64,000 nt of DNA from Butyricimonas faecalis (GTDB taxonomy: Bacteria; Bacteroidota; Bacteroidia; Bacteroidales; Marinifilaceae): the NCBI RefSeq assembly GCF_003991565.1, contig NZ_CP032819.1, positions 4,154,001 to 4,218,000 of the forward strand, given 5' to 3'. A model generated the notes under the pieces. It was not told the DNA's origin and ran no database searches. It saw only the letters and a list, made by a program, of their open reading frames with translations. Both the position numbers and the translations under genes were made by a program. This document shows positions 27,067 to 36,044 of the stretch, piece after piece (position 1 is the stretch's first letter; each line of letters starts with the position of its first letter).

Positions 27067-28161
27067 ATGTACACGGAAATATTACGGATAATAGAGGGTG
27101 GCTTATCGAAGGATACAAAAAAAGTTTTTAACTATGCCAATTTGCTTGCAAAAAAAGTAGAGAAAGATGGTGATAGTAAAATGGCTAAGATGATTCTTAA
27201 AGTCATTGAAAGCAGAGCTGTGACAACAGTGACAATGGACGAATTGCTCACGACGCCTGTTGACCAAGAAAGCAGGTTAAGTATTGTTGATGTTACCATC
27301 CCGTCAAAAGAAGAAATTCCTGTCATTCTTCCCAAATTAGTTGATGAAAAAATTGCAGACTTCATTAATGTGGTTAAACATCAAAGTCAATTAATACAAA
27401 AAGGGGTGGAAACATCTAATTCCTTATTATTATATGGAAATCCGGGATGTGGGAAGACGACTGTCGCTAAATATATTTCGGAGCAGATAGGATTACCTTT
27501 GGTTATAGCGAGATTTGATGCTATCGTATCTTCGCTATTGGGAAATACGGCTAAAAACATTCGGAAAATTTTCGATTTTGCGGATCATAAACCTTGTATC
27601 CTTTTTTTGGATGAATTTGATGCCATTGCAAAAGCTCGTGATGACCAATATGAGTTAGGCGAATTAAAACGGGTAATCAATAGCCTTTTACAGAACATTG
27701 ATTCGTTCTCGAAGCAAAATATTCTTATTGCAGCAACAAATCATCCCGAGTTATTGGATAAGGCGATTTGGCGAAGATTCAATACGGTAATTGAAATTGG
27801 GTTGCCACAAGAAGAAGAAATTGTAACCCTTATAAAGACTTTCACGAGTGATTTTAGCACTGAATTTAATACAGACGACAAACGACTTGATAGATTATCC
27901 AAACAATTTGCGGGAAAGTCGCCGTCAGATATAAAAACAATAATTAATAATGCTAAAGCGCAAACTGTAATTAATGACAGGGATACATTGCACTATGAAG
28001 ATGTTTTGATAGAACTGTTCGAGTTTAATCACCGAGGTAATTTAACGATTGAAAAATTGGTAGAATATCTCTATGAGAATGGAGTCCCCCAGAATACTAT
28101 CGCCGAACGGATGAATGTTTCCATTAGGCAAATACGAAATTATTTAAATAAACAATCATAA
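27067..28161 (+). CDS. ietA: AAA+ ATPase of an IetAS-like pair, with C-terminal helix-turn-helix
   Basis: 364 residues. Residues 1-110 are a helical N-terminal region. The AAA+ core has Walker A GNPGCGKT (124-131), Walker B CILFLDEFDA (177-186), a sensor stretch AATNHPELLDKAIWRRF with the arginine finger, and a lid to about 310. The last 35 residues (ENGVPQNTIAERMNVSIRQI, then RNYLNK) look like a helix-turn-helix. It is followed after 2 bp by a subtilase. AAA ATPase-subtilase pairs were described as ietAS on an Agrobacterium plasmid and later among anti-phage systems, as I recall. The ATPase probably holds the protease in check or delivers substrate. The gene is AT-rich, suggesting transfer. 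Confidence 0.82.
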   Translation: MYTEILRIIEGGLSKDTKKVFNYANLLAKKVEKDGDSKMAKMILKVIESRAVTTVTMDELLTTPVDQESRLSIVDVTIPSKEEIPVILPKLVDEKIADFINVVKHQSQLIQKGVETSNSLLLYGNPGCGKTTVAKYISEQIGLPLVIARFDAIVSSLLGNTAKNIRKIFDFADHKPCILFLDEFDAIAKARDDQYELGELKRVINSLLQNIDSFSKQNILIAATNHPELLDKAIWRRFNTVIEIGLPQEEEIVTLIKTFTSDFSTEFNTDDKRLDRLSKQFAGKSPSDIKTIINNAKAQTVINDRDTLHYEDVLIELFEFNHRGNLTIEKLVEYLYENGVPQNTIAERMNVSIRQIRNYLNKQS

Positions 28162-28163
28162 CC

Positions 28164-30524
28164 ATGGCAGAGGAGAATCTTCCCATAAAGTTCTTTCAGA
28201 AAAGACAGAAAGACGAGCGAGACACCGAAGGTGGTGGCGGCGGAAAACCACCCCAATGGATAGATGCAAGTAGTGTAGGCGAAAAATCCATATACATACG
28301 GCAAGTATTAGATAATGTTTCACATTCGCTTGCAGAGAAAGTGAAGCGGAACAATTACATTCCGTCTGTAGTAAAATTAAAAGTAAATTCCGACGCTCTT
28401 GCCAAAACTTATCGTAGAGAAATTGGCAATTTATTCAACGTTGGCAAATTGAATACGATTGGTGTTAGTGGTGAAGATGAAGTCTTGATTAAAATCGACA
28501 ATCAAGAAGATTTGCAAAAAATGACAGAAAAGATTGCTAATGCTGGCAATAAATATTCCAGTCAATCAACAATAACGGGTATTTGTGCTATAACCAACAT
28601 CGAAGAATTTAAGCCGCAAGTAAATGTCGAACCCCATGAAAGCACTATTTTAAAGGTAAAGCTATTCAATTATGGTGACAGTTCATTAAACAGTGTACTT
28701 ACCAAAGAATTTGAAAAGTATTGCAAGAAATATCAGTTGGATTTTAAGAACGTTCCGTATTCCGGTGAGTTAAATATATATCGTATCAATGGTATTACTA
28801 CTGATGCGTTTAATGAACTTAAAGATTTTGACGGAATACAATTGATTGCAGAAATGCCAACCTACGACATTACTTTGGATGAGCTTACCGAAGATATTAC
28901 CATTCCGATCAAACAGCCCAAAGCCGGAATTAATTACCCTGTAGTTGGAGTGTTAGACACCGGAATTGCAAGCATTCCACATTTGCAACCATGGTTACAT
29001 AACGAAAATATCACATATTATCCTGATGATGATGTAGATAAAAGTCACGGAACATTTGTTGCCGGAGTATTACTATACGGTGATGAATTGGAAGGCAAAG
29101 AGTATACAGGCTTTGAAGGATGTAAATTGTTGGAAGCGATAGTGATGCCCGATACAAAAAAGCAACAAATAACCGAAGATGAACTTGTACAACAAATATG
29201 GGATGCCGTTAGTCGCAATAATGATGTCAAAGTTTGGAATTTATCGTTAGGAACCAATAGGGAAGTTGATTTGTATGAATTTTCCGATTTTGCAAAAGCA
29301 TTAGATGAAATACAGGAGCAAAACAATGTTCTCATTTGTAAATCTGTGGGGAATTGTACTAATTTCAAATTAAATGCACCTGTAAGCCGGATTGCAAAGT
29401 CAGCTGACACTGTTCGTGGACTTGTTGTCGGTTCGTTAGCCCATGACAAAAATGCAACGGATATCGCAGACAAACACAATCCGTCTCCATTCTCTCGAAT
29501 CGGTCGAGGCCCTTCTCATTTAATTAAACCTGATGTTGTTCATATCGGTGGTAATGTGGGACTTGATGTCTCAAATAATGTTGTCCTAAATCCGGTAAAA
29601 TCATTTTCGCCTAACGGACAGATAGCAAAACAGGTTGGAACGAGTTTTTCGACACCACGAATTGCTGCCATTGCATCAGGACTTGATGCGATGTTAAATG
29701 AATCATTCAATCCCACGTTATTAAAGGCTTTGATTATCCATTCGGCTAAATACCCGGAAGAAATGAAAATGCCAATTGTAGAAAAGATAAAATATGCCGG
29801 ATTTGGCCTCCCGTCCAATATAAAGGATATTCTTTTCAATGAGCCAAACGAAATAACACTGATACTTCAAGACACTTTGGAGAAAGGGCATTTCATTGAT
29901 ATTTTAGATTTTCCTTTCCCACAGAGCATGGTTGATGAAGACGGATATTTTTACGGAGAAATGACCGTTACATTGGTTACTTCACCAATATTGGAAGTAT
30001 CACAAGGAGCGGAATACTGTCAATCTAACATTGATGTTATGATAGGCTCTTACGATGAAAAAGTCGAAAGAGATATGTCAAACCCATTGATAAAAAATCC
30101 AATTGGAGCAGGTGGAAGACAAAATATATTGGCGATGACTAACTATAGTTCAAGAGCCAAAAAAGACATTGAAATGCCTTTTGCTGCGGAAAGAATGTTA
30201 GTCACATACGGGGATAAATTTCAACCCGTAAAAAAGTGGAGCGTAAATTTGGATGAATTTACAGAAGGGAACAAAGAAAAGTACTTGAAAGCCCCTAAAA
30301 ATTGGTATTTGAAAGTCGAAGGTTTGTATCGTCATTTTATGGAAGAAAAATGCGAACTGGAAGACAGAACCCCTAGTCAGGACTTTTGCCTTATCATTAC
30401 GATTAAGGATACCAAGAAGAAGGGAAATATATACAATGAAGTAACTCAATTGTTGGATAACTTTAGTTTTATCCATAGCAATGTAAAGATAAAAGAAGAG
30501 GTACGTATCAGATTAAACGGATGA
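28164..30524 (+). CDS. ietS: Subtilisin-like (S8) serine protease of an IetAS-like pair
   Basis: 786 residues, with no signal peptide, so cytosolic. The N-terminal 250 residues are a family-specific region (rich in Lys/Glu, with a Gly run at 23-27). The S8 catalytic residues are all present: D265 in VGVLDTG, H295 in KSHGTFVAG, and S494 in GTSFSTPRIAA; the oxyanion Asn is N397 in VGN. About 230 residues follow, probably a beta-rich C-terminal domain. A protease kept inside the cell must be controlled; the ATPase encoded 2 bp upstream is the obvious regulator. In known pairs both genes are needed for defence or plasmid exclusion. AT-rich codon use matches its partner and differs from both neighbours. 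Confidence 0.85.
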   Translation: MAEENLPIKFFQKRQKDERDTEGGGGGKPPQWIDASSVGEKSIYIRQVLDNVSHSLAEKVKRNNYIPSVVKLKVNSDALAKTYRREIGNLFNVGKLNTIGVSGEDEVLIKIDNQEDLQKMTEKIANAGNKYSSQSTITGICAITNIEEFKPQVNVEPHESTILKVKLFNYGDSSLNSVLTKEFEKYCKKYQLDFKNVPYSGELNIYRINGITTDAFNELKDFDGIQLIAEMPTYDITLDELTEDITIPIKQPKAGINYPVVGVLDTGIASIPHLQPWLHNENITYYPDDDVDKSHGTFVAGVLLYGDELEGKEYTGFEGCKLLEAIVMPDTKKQQITEDELVQQIWDAVSRNNDVKVWNLSLGTNREVDLYEFSDFAKALDEIQEQNNVLICKSVGNCTNFKLNAPVSRIAKSADTVRGLVVGSLAHDKNATDIADKHNPSPFSRIGRGPSHLIKPDVVHIGGNVGLDVSNNVVLNPVKSFSPNGQIAKQVGTSFSTPRIAAIASGLDAMLNESFNPTLLKALIIHSAKYPEEMKMPIVEKIKYAGFGLPSNIKDILFNEPNEITLILQDTLEKGHFIDILDFPFPQSMVDEDGYFYGEMTVTLVTSPILEVSQGAEYCQSNIDVMIGSYDEKVERDMSNPLIKNPIGAGGRQNILAMTNYSSRAKKDIEMPFAAERMLVTYGDKFQPVKKWSVNLDEFTEGNKEKYLKAPKNWYLKVEGLYRHFMEEKCELEDRTPSQDFCLIITIKDTKKKGNIYNEVTQLLDNFSFIHSNVKIKEEVRIRLNG

Positions 30525-30553
30525 TATACCAGTGATTGCGTGGTGGAAGTTAT

Positions 30554-30636
30554 ATCTCCCTCCCCATCTCCCCCTTCCGGGTACTTCCCCTCAAGCAGGG
30601 GAAGAAGGAGGTGGCAGCGAAGCTGACGGAGGAGTT
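30554..30636. repeat. REP-like palindromic repeat
   Basis: CTTCCCCT/AGGGGAAG (30584-30591 and 30597-30604) forms an inner hairpin. The flanks CTCCCTCCCC and GGAGGTGGCAGCGAAGCTGA plus CGGAGGAG can pair further. The wording of this block is like interspersed palindromic repeats I recall in other bacterial genomes. Only one copy is in this window. Confidence 0.5.
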
Positions 30637-30935
30637 TTAGGTGAAATACAAATTTTGACACACTATTTCTACTCTACTTGCACGGGAGGGGAAATCGTTG
30701 GTTGATTAGCTGGGGTGTATAGTTTTTGCAAACTCTAATAGAATAATTTCCGGTGTAATACTTTAGTACTAAGGGGAAACTTACGTGTTAATTCCGGTGG
30801 ATTTTCGGAATATCTTCGGTGCCCCTTCGCTCGTTGGGCGAAGGGGAAGCGGGGGTGGAAGGCGTGTGGGGGAATGGAATGTGCTTTGTTTGTTGGTTTT
30901 GCAAGAGGAGTGTACTGAAATTGATAAGGGAAAAT

Positions 30936-30990
30936 GTCGTTTATGTGGTATTTAATGTTGTTTATGTAGTATTTTCTGTTGTTTGTATAA
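30936..30990. repeat. 21-bp tandem repeat, about 2.6 copies
   Basis: GTCGTTTATGTGGTATTTAA, then GTTGTTTATGTAGTATTTTC, then a partial GTTGTTTGTATAAT, spaced 21 bp (two helical turns). It lies about 65-120 bp upstream of the DUF6266 ORF and may contain operator or promoter copies. Confidence 0.6.
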
Positions 30991-31054
30991 TAGATTCGTT
31001 GGGAGGGGATAGGAAAAGTATTTTTGTCACCGTAATCTAAAAAACAAAGATAAT

Positions 31055-31681
31055 ATGGCAAAGACCGAACAGGAGATTAGAGGTAAAGTGGGTAATATGG
31101 TTTTCTACAAGATGGGTAGTGAAACTCGGGTGAGAAGCACCGCGAGTGATTTTCAAGATGCCGATTCGGAGGGGCAACGATCCGGAAGGTCTCGGTTAAG
31201 GGTGGCAACTCTTTTTTATCAACGGTTAACGAAGGTGATTTCTCGGGAAATATGGAAATTAGCGGCGGCAGGGACAAGTCAGAATGGTTTTAATCTTTTT
31301 ATGAAGAAAAACATGATGGTGTTTACCCCGTGTGGGCGGGTGGGGGATTTTTCTCGCTTGTGTTTGACTGCCGGTGTTTTGCAACAAGTGAATCACTTGG
31401 AGGTAGCGGAAGATAACGGGAAGCAAGTTACTTTGACGTGGAAGGTGGGGATCGATTCGCCTTCGGCCGGGGATGACGATCGCTTACGGGTGATCGTGCT
31501 GTTGAATGACCGTTGTTTTTCTCCTTTTATCGTGGAAGGCGTGGATGCCCGGAGAAAGGATGGGCGTATGACATTTAGGTTGGAGCGGACACGGGGGCAG
31601 GCGGCTCATTTGTATTGCTTTTTCTCGGGGAAAGGAGGAATGACCTATTCTTCGAGTCAGTATGTCAGGGTGGACGAGTGA
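31055..31681 (+). CDS. DUF6266-like protein (copy 1)
   Basis: 208 residues, no signal peptide. The N-terminal segment IRGKVGNMVFYKMGSETRVR is the conserved opening of a Bacteroidetes-specific family I associate with DUF6266. The C-terminal half aligns by eye with the protein at 61833-62486: TWKVGIDSPSAGDDD, a DARRKDGR stretch, then HLYCFFSGKGG and SSSQYVRV. This half may be an Ig/FN3-like beta domain. Function unknown. It stands between the island and gnd with 127 bp to gnd, so it probably has its own promoter. Confidence 0.72.
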   Translation: MAKTEQEIRGKVGNMVFYKMGSETRVRSTASDFQDADSEGQRSGRSRLRVATLFYQRLTKVISREIWKLAAAGTSQNGFNLFMKKNMMVFTPCGRVGDFSRLCLTAGVLQQVNHLEVAEDNGKQVTLTWKVGIDSPSAGDDDRLRVIVLLNDRCFSPFIVEGVDARRKDGRMTFRLERTRGQAAHLYCFFSGKGGMTYSSSQYVRVDE

Positions 31682-31808
31682 GGTTATTCGTTTACCGATT
31701 AATTTTGGCTTTCTTTTTGTAGGATGTTTTGCGAGTGTAAATTTTATTATATTTACGAACAAATTGAAAGGAATGGTCGTACAATAGAGTTACGAATAAA
31801 TTATTGTT

Positions 31809-33287
31809 ATGATGGAAATATCAGATATAGGATTGATCGGGTTGGCGGTAATGGGGGAGAATTTGGCTCTGAATTTGGAAAGTAAGGGATACACGGTTTC
31901 TGTTTATAACCGGGTTCACCCGGACCGGGAGAGCGTGGTGACCCGTTTCGTGGAAGGACGAGGGAAAGGGAAGCGTTTTCATGGGACCTACACGATTGAA
32001 GAGTTCGTGGAGTCCATACGTTTGCCGCGGAAGATCATGTTGATGGTGAAGGCCGGGGATCCGGTGGATGAGTTGATCGGGCAGTTGCTCCCGTGGCTTT
32101 CCCCGGGAGATGTTATTATTGACGGGGGAAATTCGGATTACCACGACACGGAGCGTCGGGTGAAGATGCTGGAAGAGAAGGGTCTTTATTTTATTGGAGC
32201 CGGGATTTCCGGGGGAGAGGAAGGTGCGTTGAACGGGCCGTCCATTATGCCGGGAGGTTCGGTGATGGCTTGGCCGTTGGTGAAAGATATATTACAGTCG
32301 ATCGCTGCAAAACTGGAAGACGGTTCTCCCTGTTGCGAATGGATCGGAGCCGGAGGGGCGGGACATTACGTGAAGATGGTGCACAACGGGATCGAGTACG
32401 GGGATATGGAATTGATCGCGGAAGCTTATTCTATGCTGAAGAAGAGAACCGGGTTGGACAATGACGGGTTGGGAGATATTTTCGAGTTGTGGAACCGGGG
32501 AGAGTTAAATAGTTTCTTGATAGAGATTACTTCGCATATCCTGCATTACAAGGAAGAGAATGGGGATTATTTACTGGATCATATCTTGGATGTTGCCGGG
32601 CAGAAGGGAACGGGGAAGTGGAGCGTGATGGCGGCGTTGGACGAGGGTGACCCGTTGACGCTGGTGTCGGAGGCGGTGTTTGCCCGTTTCATGTCGGCTT
32701 TGGTGAGTGAACGGGAGAGGGCATCCGTGCAGTACCCGTCGGGTAAGGTGGGGGATATGGAGGCTTGTATTACCTTGAATTCTTCCGGGATTGAGGCGGT
32801 GAGGGATGCTTTGTACGCGGCAAAACTGATCTCTTACGCGCAAGGATTTTCTTTGATGCGCAGGGCTTCCGAGCGGAATGGTTGGAATTTGGATTACGGG
32901 ACGATAGCCAAAATCTGGAGGAAAGGATGTATTATCCGCTCCGTGTTCTTGGAGAGGATCACTCAAGCGTTTACGAAGAGTCCGGGATTGCAGAACCTGT
33001 TGTTTGATGCCTTTTTCCACGAGAGGATGGAGAATGCCTTGCCGGCCTTGCGGGGCGTGGTCGTGGATTGCGTGTTTAACGGTATCGCGGCACCTTGTTT
33101 CTTCTCGGCATTGAGTTATTTTGACGGGTTGCGTAATTTTACATCCCCGGCGAATTTGATTCAGGCGCAAAGGGATTATTTCGGGGCGCATACATACGAA
33201 CGTACGGATGCGGAGAGAGGTAAGTTTTTCCATACCGACTGGACGGGAAAGGGAGGAAAGACGGTTTCAGGAACTTATAACGTGTGA
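31809..33287 (+). CDS. gnd: 6-phosphogluconate dehydrogenase (decarboxylating)
   Basis: 492 residues. The Rossmann domain has GLIGLAVMGENLALNLESKG. The substrate-site signatures are GISGGEEGALNGPSIMPGG and GAGGAGHYVKMVHNGIEYGD, the latter containing the catalytic Lys and the conserved HNGIEYGD. The all-helical C-terminal domain is complete. The enzyme oxidises 6-phosphogluconate to ribulose-5-phosphate and CO2, producing NAD(P)H in the cytosol. It is the first gene of a gnd-zwf-patatin unit. The start could be either of two adjacent ATG codons (31809 or 31812). Confidence 0.96.
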   Translation: MMEISDIGLIGLAVMGENLALNLESKGYTVSVYNRVHPDRESVVTRFVEGRGKGKRFHGTYTIEEFVESIRLPRKIMLMVKAGDPVDELIGQLLPWLSPGDVIIDGGNSDYHDTERRVKMLEEKGLYFIGAGISGGEEGALNGPSIMPGGSVMAWPLVKDILQSIAAKLEDGSPCCEWIGAGGAGHYVKMVHNGIEYGDMELIAEAYSMLKKRTGLDNDGLGDIFELWNRGELNSFLIEITSHILHYKEENGDYLLDHILDVAGQKGTGKWSVMAALDEGDPLTLVSEAVFARFMSALVSERERASVQYPSGKVGDMEACITLNSSGIEAVRDALYAAKLISYAQGFSLMRRASERNGWNLDYGTIAKIWRKGCIIRSVFLERITQAFTKSPGLQNLLFDAFFHERMENALPALRGVVVDCVFNGIAAPCFFSALSYFDGLRNFTSPANLIQAQRDYFGAHTYERTDAERGKFFHTDWTGKGGKTVSGTYNV

Positions 33288-33289
33288 TT

Positions 33290-34792
33290 ATGAATAGACC
33301 GGAGGATCAGGTATTAGTTATATTCGGGGCATCGGGCGATTTGACCAAACGGATGTTGATGCCCTCGTTGTACGAGTTGCACGTGCGGCAGATGTTGCCG
33401 GAGCGTTTTGTTATTTTGGGGACTTCGAGGAAATCCATGAGTGACGACGAGTTCCGTTTGTCGATCCGTTTGATGTTGGAGGAGTTGAAAGGGGAAAAAG
33501 GCTTGAAGGGGGAAGAGGTGGATCGTTTCTTGCAGAAAGTGTACTACCAGCCTTTTGACCCGGTGGAGGGAGCCGATGAGTTGGGGGAACGGGTGATGTT
33601 TTTGATGGAGGAAAACGCTATCCCGACGCGGGTGGTGTATTATCTGGCAACTCCGCCGAATTCCCAGCAGGCAATCACGAAATACATTGGGAGAAGTTGT
33701 CTGTTTGGAGTAAAGGAACGGGGCGGATGGCACCGGATCGTGGTGGAAAAGCCTTTCGGGACAAGTTTGGAGACGGCGAAGGAGTTGGATAGAGCCTTGT
33801 TGCAGGTGTTCTGTGAGCGGGAGATTTATCGCATCGATCATTTTTTGGGGAAGGAGACGGTACAGAATATATTGGTCTTGCGTTTTGCAAACGAGATATT
33901 CGAATCCCTGTGGAACCGGAATTACGTGGATTACGTGGAGATATATGCCTTGGAATCGCTCGGGATCGAGAACCGGGGAAAGTATTACGAAACGACGGGG
34001 GCTTTGCGGGATATGGTGCAAAACCATTTGATGCAGTTGCTGGCTTTCGTGGCGATGGAGTCTCCGGCGACGATGGAACCGGAGGTGATTCGCGACGAGA
34101 CGGTGAAGGTGTTGCGCTCGCTTCGTCCGTGGAGGGGGGAGGATATTCCCCGCAATGTTGTCCGGGCGCAATACGTGGCCGGGGAATCAAAGGGGCAGCC
34201 CGTGGTCGGGTATTTGCAGGAAAAGGATGTTGCTCCGAATTCCGACATGGAGACTTACGTGGCGTTGAAAGTGTTTATTGATAACTGGCGTTGGAGTCAT
34301 GTGCCGTTTTATATATACACGGGCAAGCGTTTGAAGGATAAGCGTTCCGGGGTGGTGATTCATTTCAAGTCGACGCCGCACAAGTTGTTTCAGGGACAAT
34401 GTGAGGGGGCGTCCTGTAACCAGTTGATTATTCGTATGACACCGGATGAGGGGGTGATGCTGAAGTTCGGGTTGAAAATGCCGGGTGGTGGTTTCACGGT
34501 GAAACAGGTGGGGATGGATTTCCTGTATGCTTCCCTGTGCAACAATTATCTGCCGGGGGCTTACGAGCGTTTGTTACTGGATGCCATGCAGGGGGATTCG
34601 ATGCTCTACACGCGGGATGATGCCTTGGAGGCCAGTTGGAAGTTTATCGATCCGATCGTAAATTATTGGCGGGAACACCCGGGAGAGCAATTGCGGACGT
34701 ATGCGGCGGGAAGCGAAGGACCGGACTTGAGTGATGTGTGGGATGTGGTTCCTCCTGTTTTAAAAGAAGATAAAAATGTTTGTTGGTTATGA
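33290..34792 (+). CDS. zwf: Glucose-6-phosphate 1-dehydrogenase
   Basis: 500 residues from the ATG at 33290; an in-frame GTG two codons earlier overlaps the gnd stop and is less likely. The NADP-binding start is LVIFGASGDLTKRMLMPSLY. The active-site signature is RIDHFLGKETVQN, with the catalytic His after it. The enzyme feeds the oxidative pentose-phosphate route. Spacing to gnd is 2 bp, so they are translated from one mRNA. The usual third partner, 6-phosphogluconolactonase, is absent here; a patatin-like gene follows instead, with its ATG overlapping the zwf stop. Confidence 0.96.
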   Translation: MNRPEDQVLVIFGASGDLTKRMLMPSLYELHVRQMLPERFVILGTSRKSMSDDEFRLSIRLMLEELKGEKGLKGEEVDRFLQKVYYQPFDPVEGADELGERVMFLMEENAIPTRVVYYLATPPNSQQAITKYIGRSCLFGVKERGGWHRIVVEKPFGTSLETAKELDRALLQVFCEREIYRIDHFLGKETVQNILVLRFANEIFESLWNRNYVDYVEIYALESLGIENRGKYYETTGALRDMVQNHLMQLLAFVAMESPATMEPEVIRDETVKVLRSLRPWRGEDIPRNVVRAQYVAGESKGQPVVGYLQEKDVAPNSDMETYVALKVFIDNWRWSHVPFYIYTGKRLKDKRSGVVIHFKSTPHKLFQGQCEGASCNQLIIRMTPDEGVMLKFGLKMPGGGFTVKQVGMDFLYASLCNNYLPGAYERLLLDAMQGDSMLYTRDDALEASWKFIDPIVNYWREHPGEQLRTYAAGSEGPDLSDVWDVVPPVLKEDKNVCWL

Positions 34793-35625
34793 TATTGGAT
34801 TCACATACGGGATTGGTGCTTGAAGGTGGTGGGATGAGAGGTGTCTTTACTGCCGGAGCACTGGATTTCTTGATGGATAAAAAGATTTATTTCCCTTACA
34901 CGATCGGTGTTTCAGCCGGGGCGTGTAACGGGCTTTCTTACGCATCCCGTCAACGAGGACGGGCCAAGGCGTGTAATATTGATTTGTTGGACAAGTATCA
35001 TTATATCGGGTTCCGTTATTTTTTTACGAAGCGGAGTATCATGGATTTTGATCTTATTTTTGATGATTTCCCCACCCGGATTATTCCGTACGATTATGAT
35101 ACGTACTTTGCTTCCCCGGAGCGTTTCGTGATGGTGACAAGTAATTGCAGGACGGGAGAGGCGAATTATTTCGAGGAAAAGCACGATCCCGTGCGTTTGC
35201 TGAATATCTGTCGGGCTTCTTGCAGCCTGCCTTTTGTTTGCCCGATCACTCACGTGGACGGAGTACCCATGCTGGACGGGGGAATTTGTGATGCCATCCC
35301 GATCCGGAAGGCTATAGCTGACGGGTTCGATCGTAACGTGGTGGTATTGACGCGTAATAAAGGTTACCGGAAAGATGAAAAGGAGAAGTCGTTGCCTTGG
35401 TTCATGTATCGTAAGTATCCGGCCTTGCGGGAGAGTTTGAGAGTGAAGAATAAACGTTATAACGAGACGCTTGATTTCCTGGAACAGTTGGAGCGGGAGG
35501 GGAAAGTGGTCTTGATTCGTCCGGAGAAACCGTTGGAGGTGGATCGGATTGAACAGGACGTGGAGAAATTGACGGATTTGTATAATCAAGGGTACGAATG
35601 TGCTCGTAAAGTGTTGGGTATTTAA
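34789..35625 (+). CDS. Patatin-like phospholipase
   Basis: 278 residues from the ATG at 34789, which overlaps the zwf stop as ATGA; an upstream TTG at 34780 in frame is less likely. Motifs are the oxyanion loop EGGGMRGVFTAG, nucleophile elbow GVSAG, and catalytic Asp in LDGGICDAIP. Patatins of this bacterial type are Ser-Asp dyad lipid acyl hydrolases of the cytosol or inner membrane face. The substrate is unknown. Translational coupling to a pentose-phosphate enzyme is unexpected and may only reflect shared expression. No signal peptide is visible. Confidence 0.9.
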   Translation: MILDSHTGLVLEGGGMRGVFTAGALDFLMDKKIYFPYTIGVSAGACNGLSYASRQRGRAKACNIDLLDKYHYIGFRYFFTKRSIMDFDLIFDDFPTRIIPYDYDTYFASPERFVMVTSNCRTGEANYFEEKHDPVRLLNICRASCSLPFVCPITHVDGVPMLDGGICDAIPIRKAIADGFDRNVVVLTRNKGYRKDEKEKSLPWFMYRKYPALRESLRVKNKRYNETLDFLEQLEREGKVVLIRPEKPLEVDRIEQDVEKLTDLYNQGYECARKVLGI

Positions 35626-35636
35626 ATGTTGCTGCC

Positions 35637-36044
35637 ATGGAAGAGCTTACGTTGACAACTCCTTCTATCTTGTTTTCAGCGATATCGTTGATTATGTTGG
35701 CTTACACGAATCGTTTCTTGGCGTATGCTCAAGTGATTCGGAATTTGAAGGGGGAGCATGAGAATCGGCCAAGTACGATGACCAAGTTGCAACTGGATAA
35801 TTTACGGAAGCGGCTTTACTTGGCTCGGTCGATGCAAATTTACGGGGTGATCAGTTTGTTACTTTGCGTGGTTTGTACCTTTTTTATTTATATTGGCCTG
35901 CAGACTTTAGCCGTCTACACGTTTGGTATAGCCTTGTTGCTGTTGGTGATTTCATTGGGAATTTCCGTGAAAGAGATATTGATTTCGGTGAAGGCGTTGG
36001 AATATAGGCTGGATAACGTGGAGGCGGGAAAAGAGCAGGAGTAA
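35637..36044 (+). CDS. DUF2721 family membrane protein
   Basis: 135 residues with hydrophobic segments at about 9-30, 70-90 and 92-112, and a conserved central basic stretch (LRKRLYLARSMQIYG). This pattern fits DUF2721, a small inner-membrane family of unknown function. It starts 11 bp after the patatin-like gene and is probably the last gene of the gnd operon. Confidence 0.78.
   Translation: MEELTLTTPSILFSAISLIMLAYTNRFLAYAQVIRNLKGEHENRPSTMTKLQLDNLRKRLYLARSMQIYGVISLLLCVVCTFFIYIGLQTLAVYTFGIALLLLVISLGISVKEILISVKALEYRLDNVEAGKEQE

Larger units (their letters stand above)
30525..31054. other. Repeat-rich intergenic region after ietS
   Basis: 530 bp without a recognisable gene. It holds a REP-like block (30554-30636), a separate 9-bp hairpin CCCCTTCGC/GCGAAGGGG (30822-30846), and a 21-bp tandem repeat (30936-30990) in the presumed promoter zone of the DUF6266 gene. 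The density of repeats suggests a junction of the island with core sequence. Confidence 0.6.

Noticed and set aside
27067..28161. ClpX/FtsH-type housekeeping ATPase
   Set aside because: No zinc finger, membrane helix or protease domain; the pairing with a subtilase and AT-rich composition fit IetA better.
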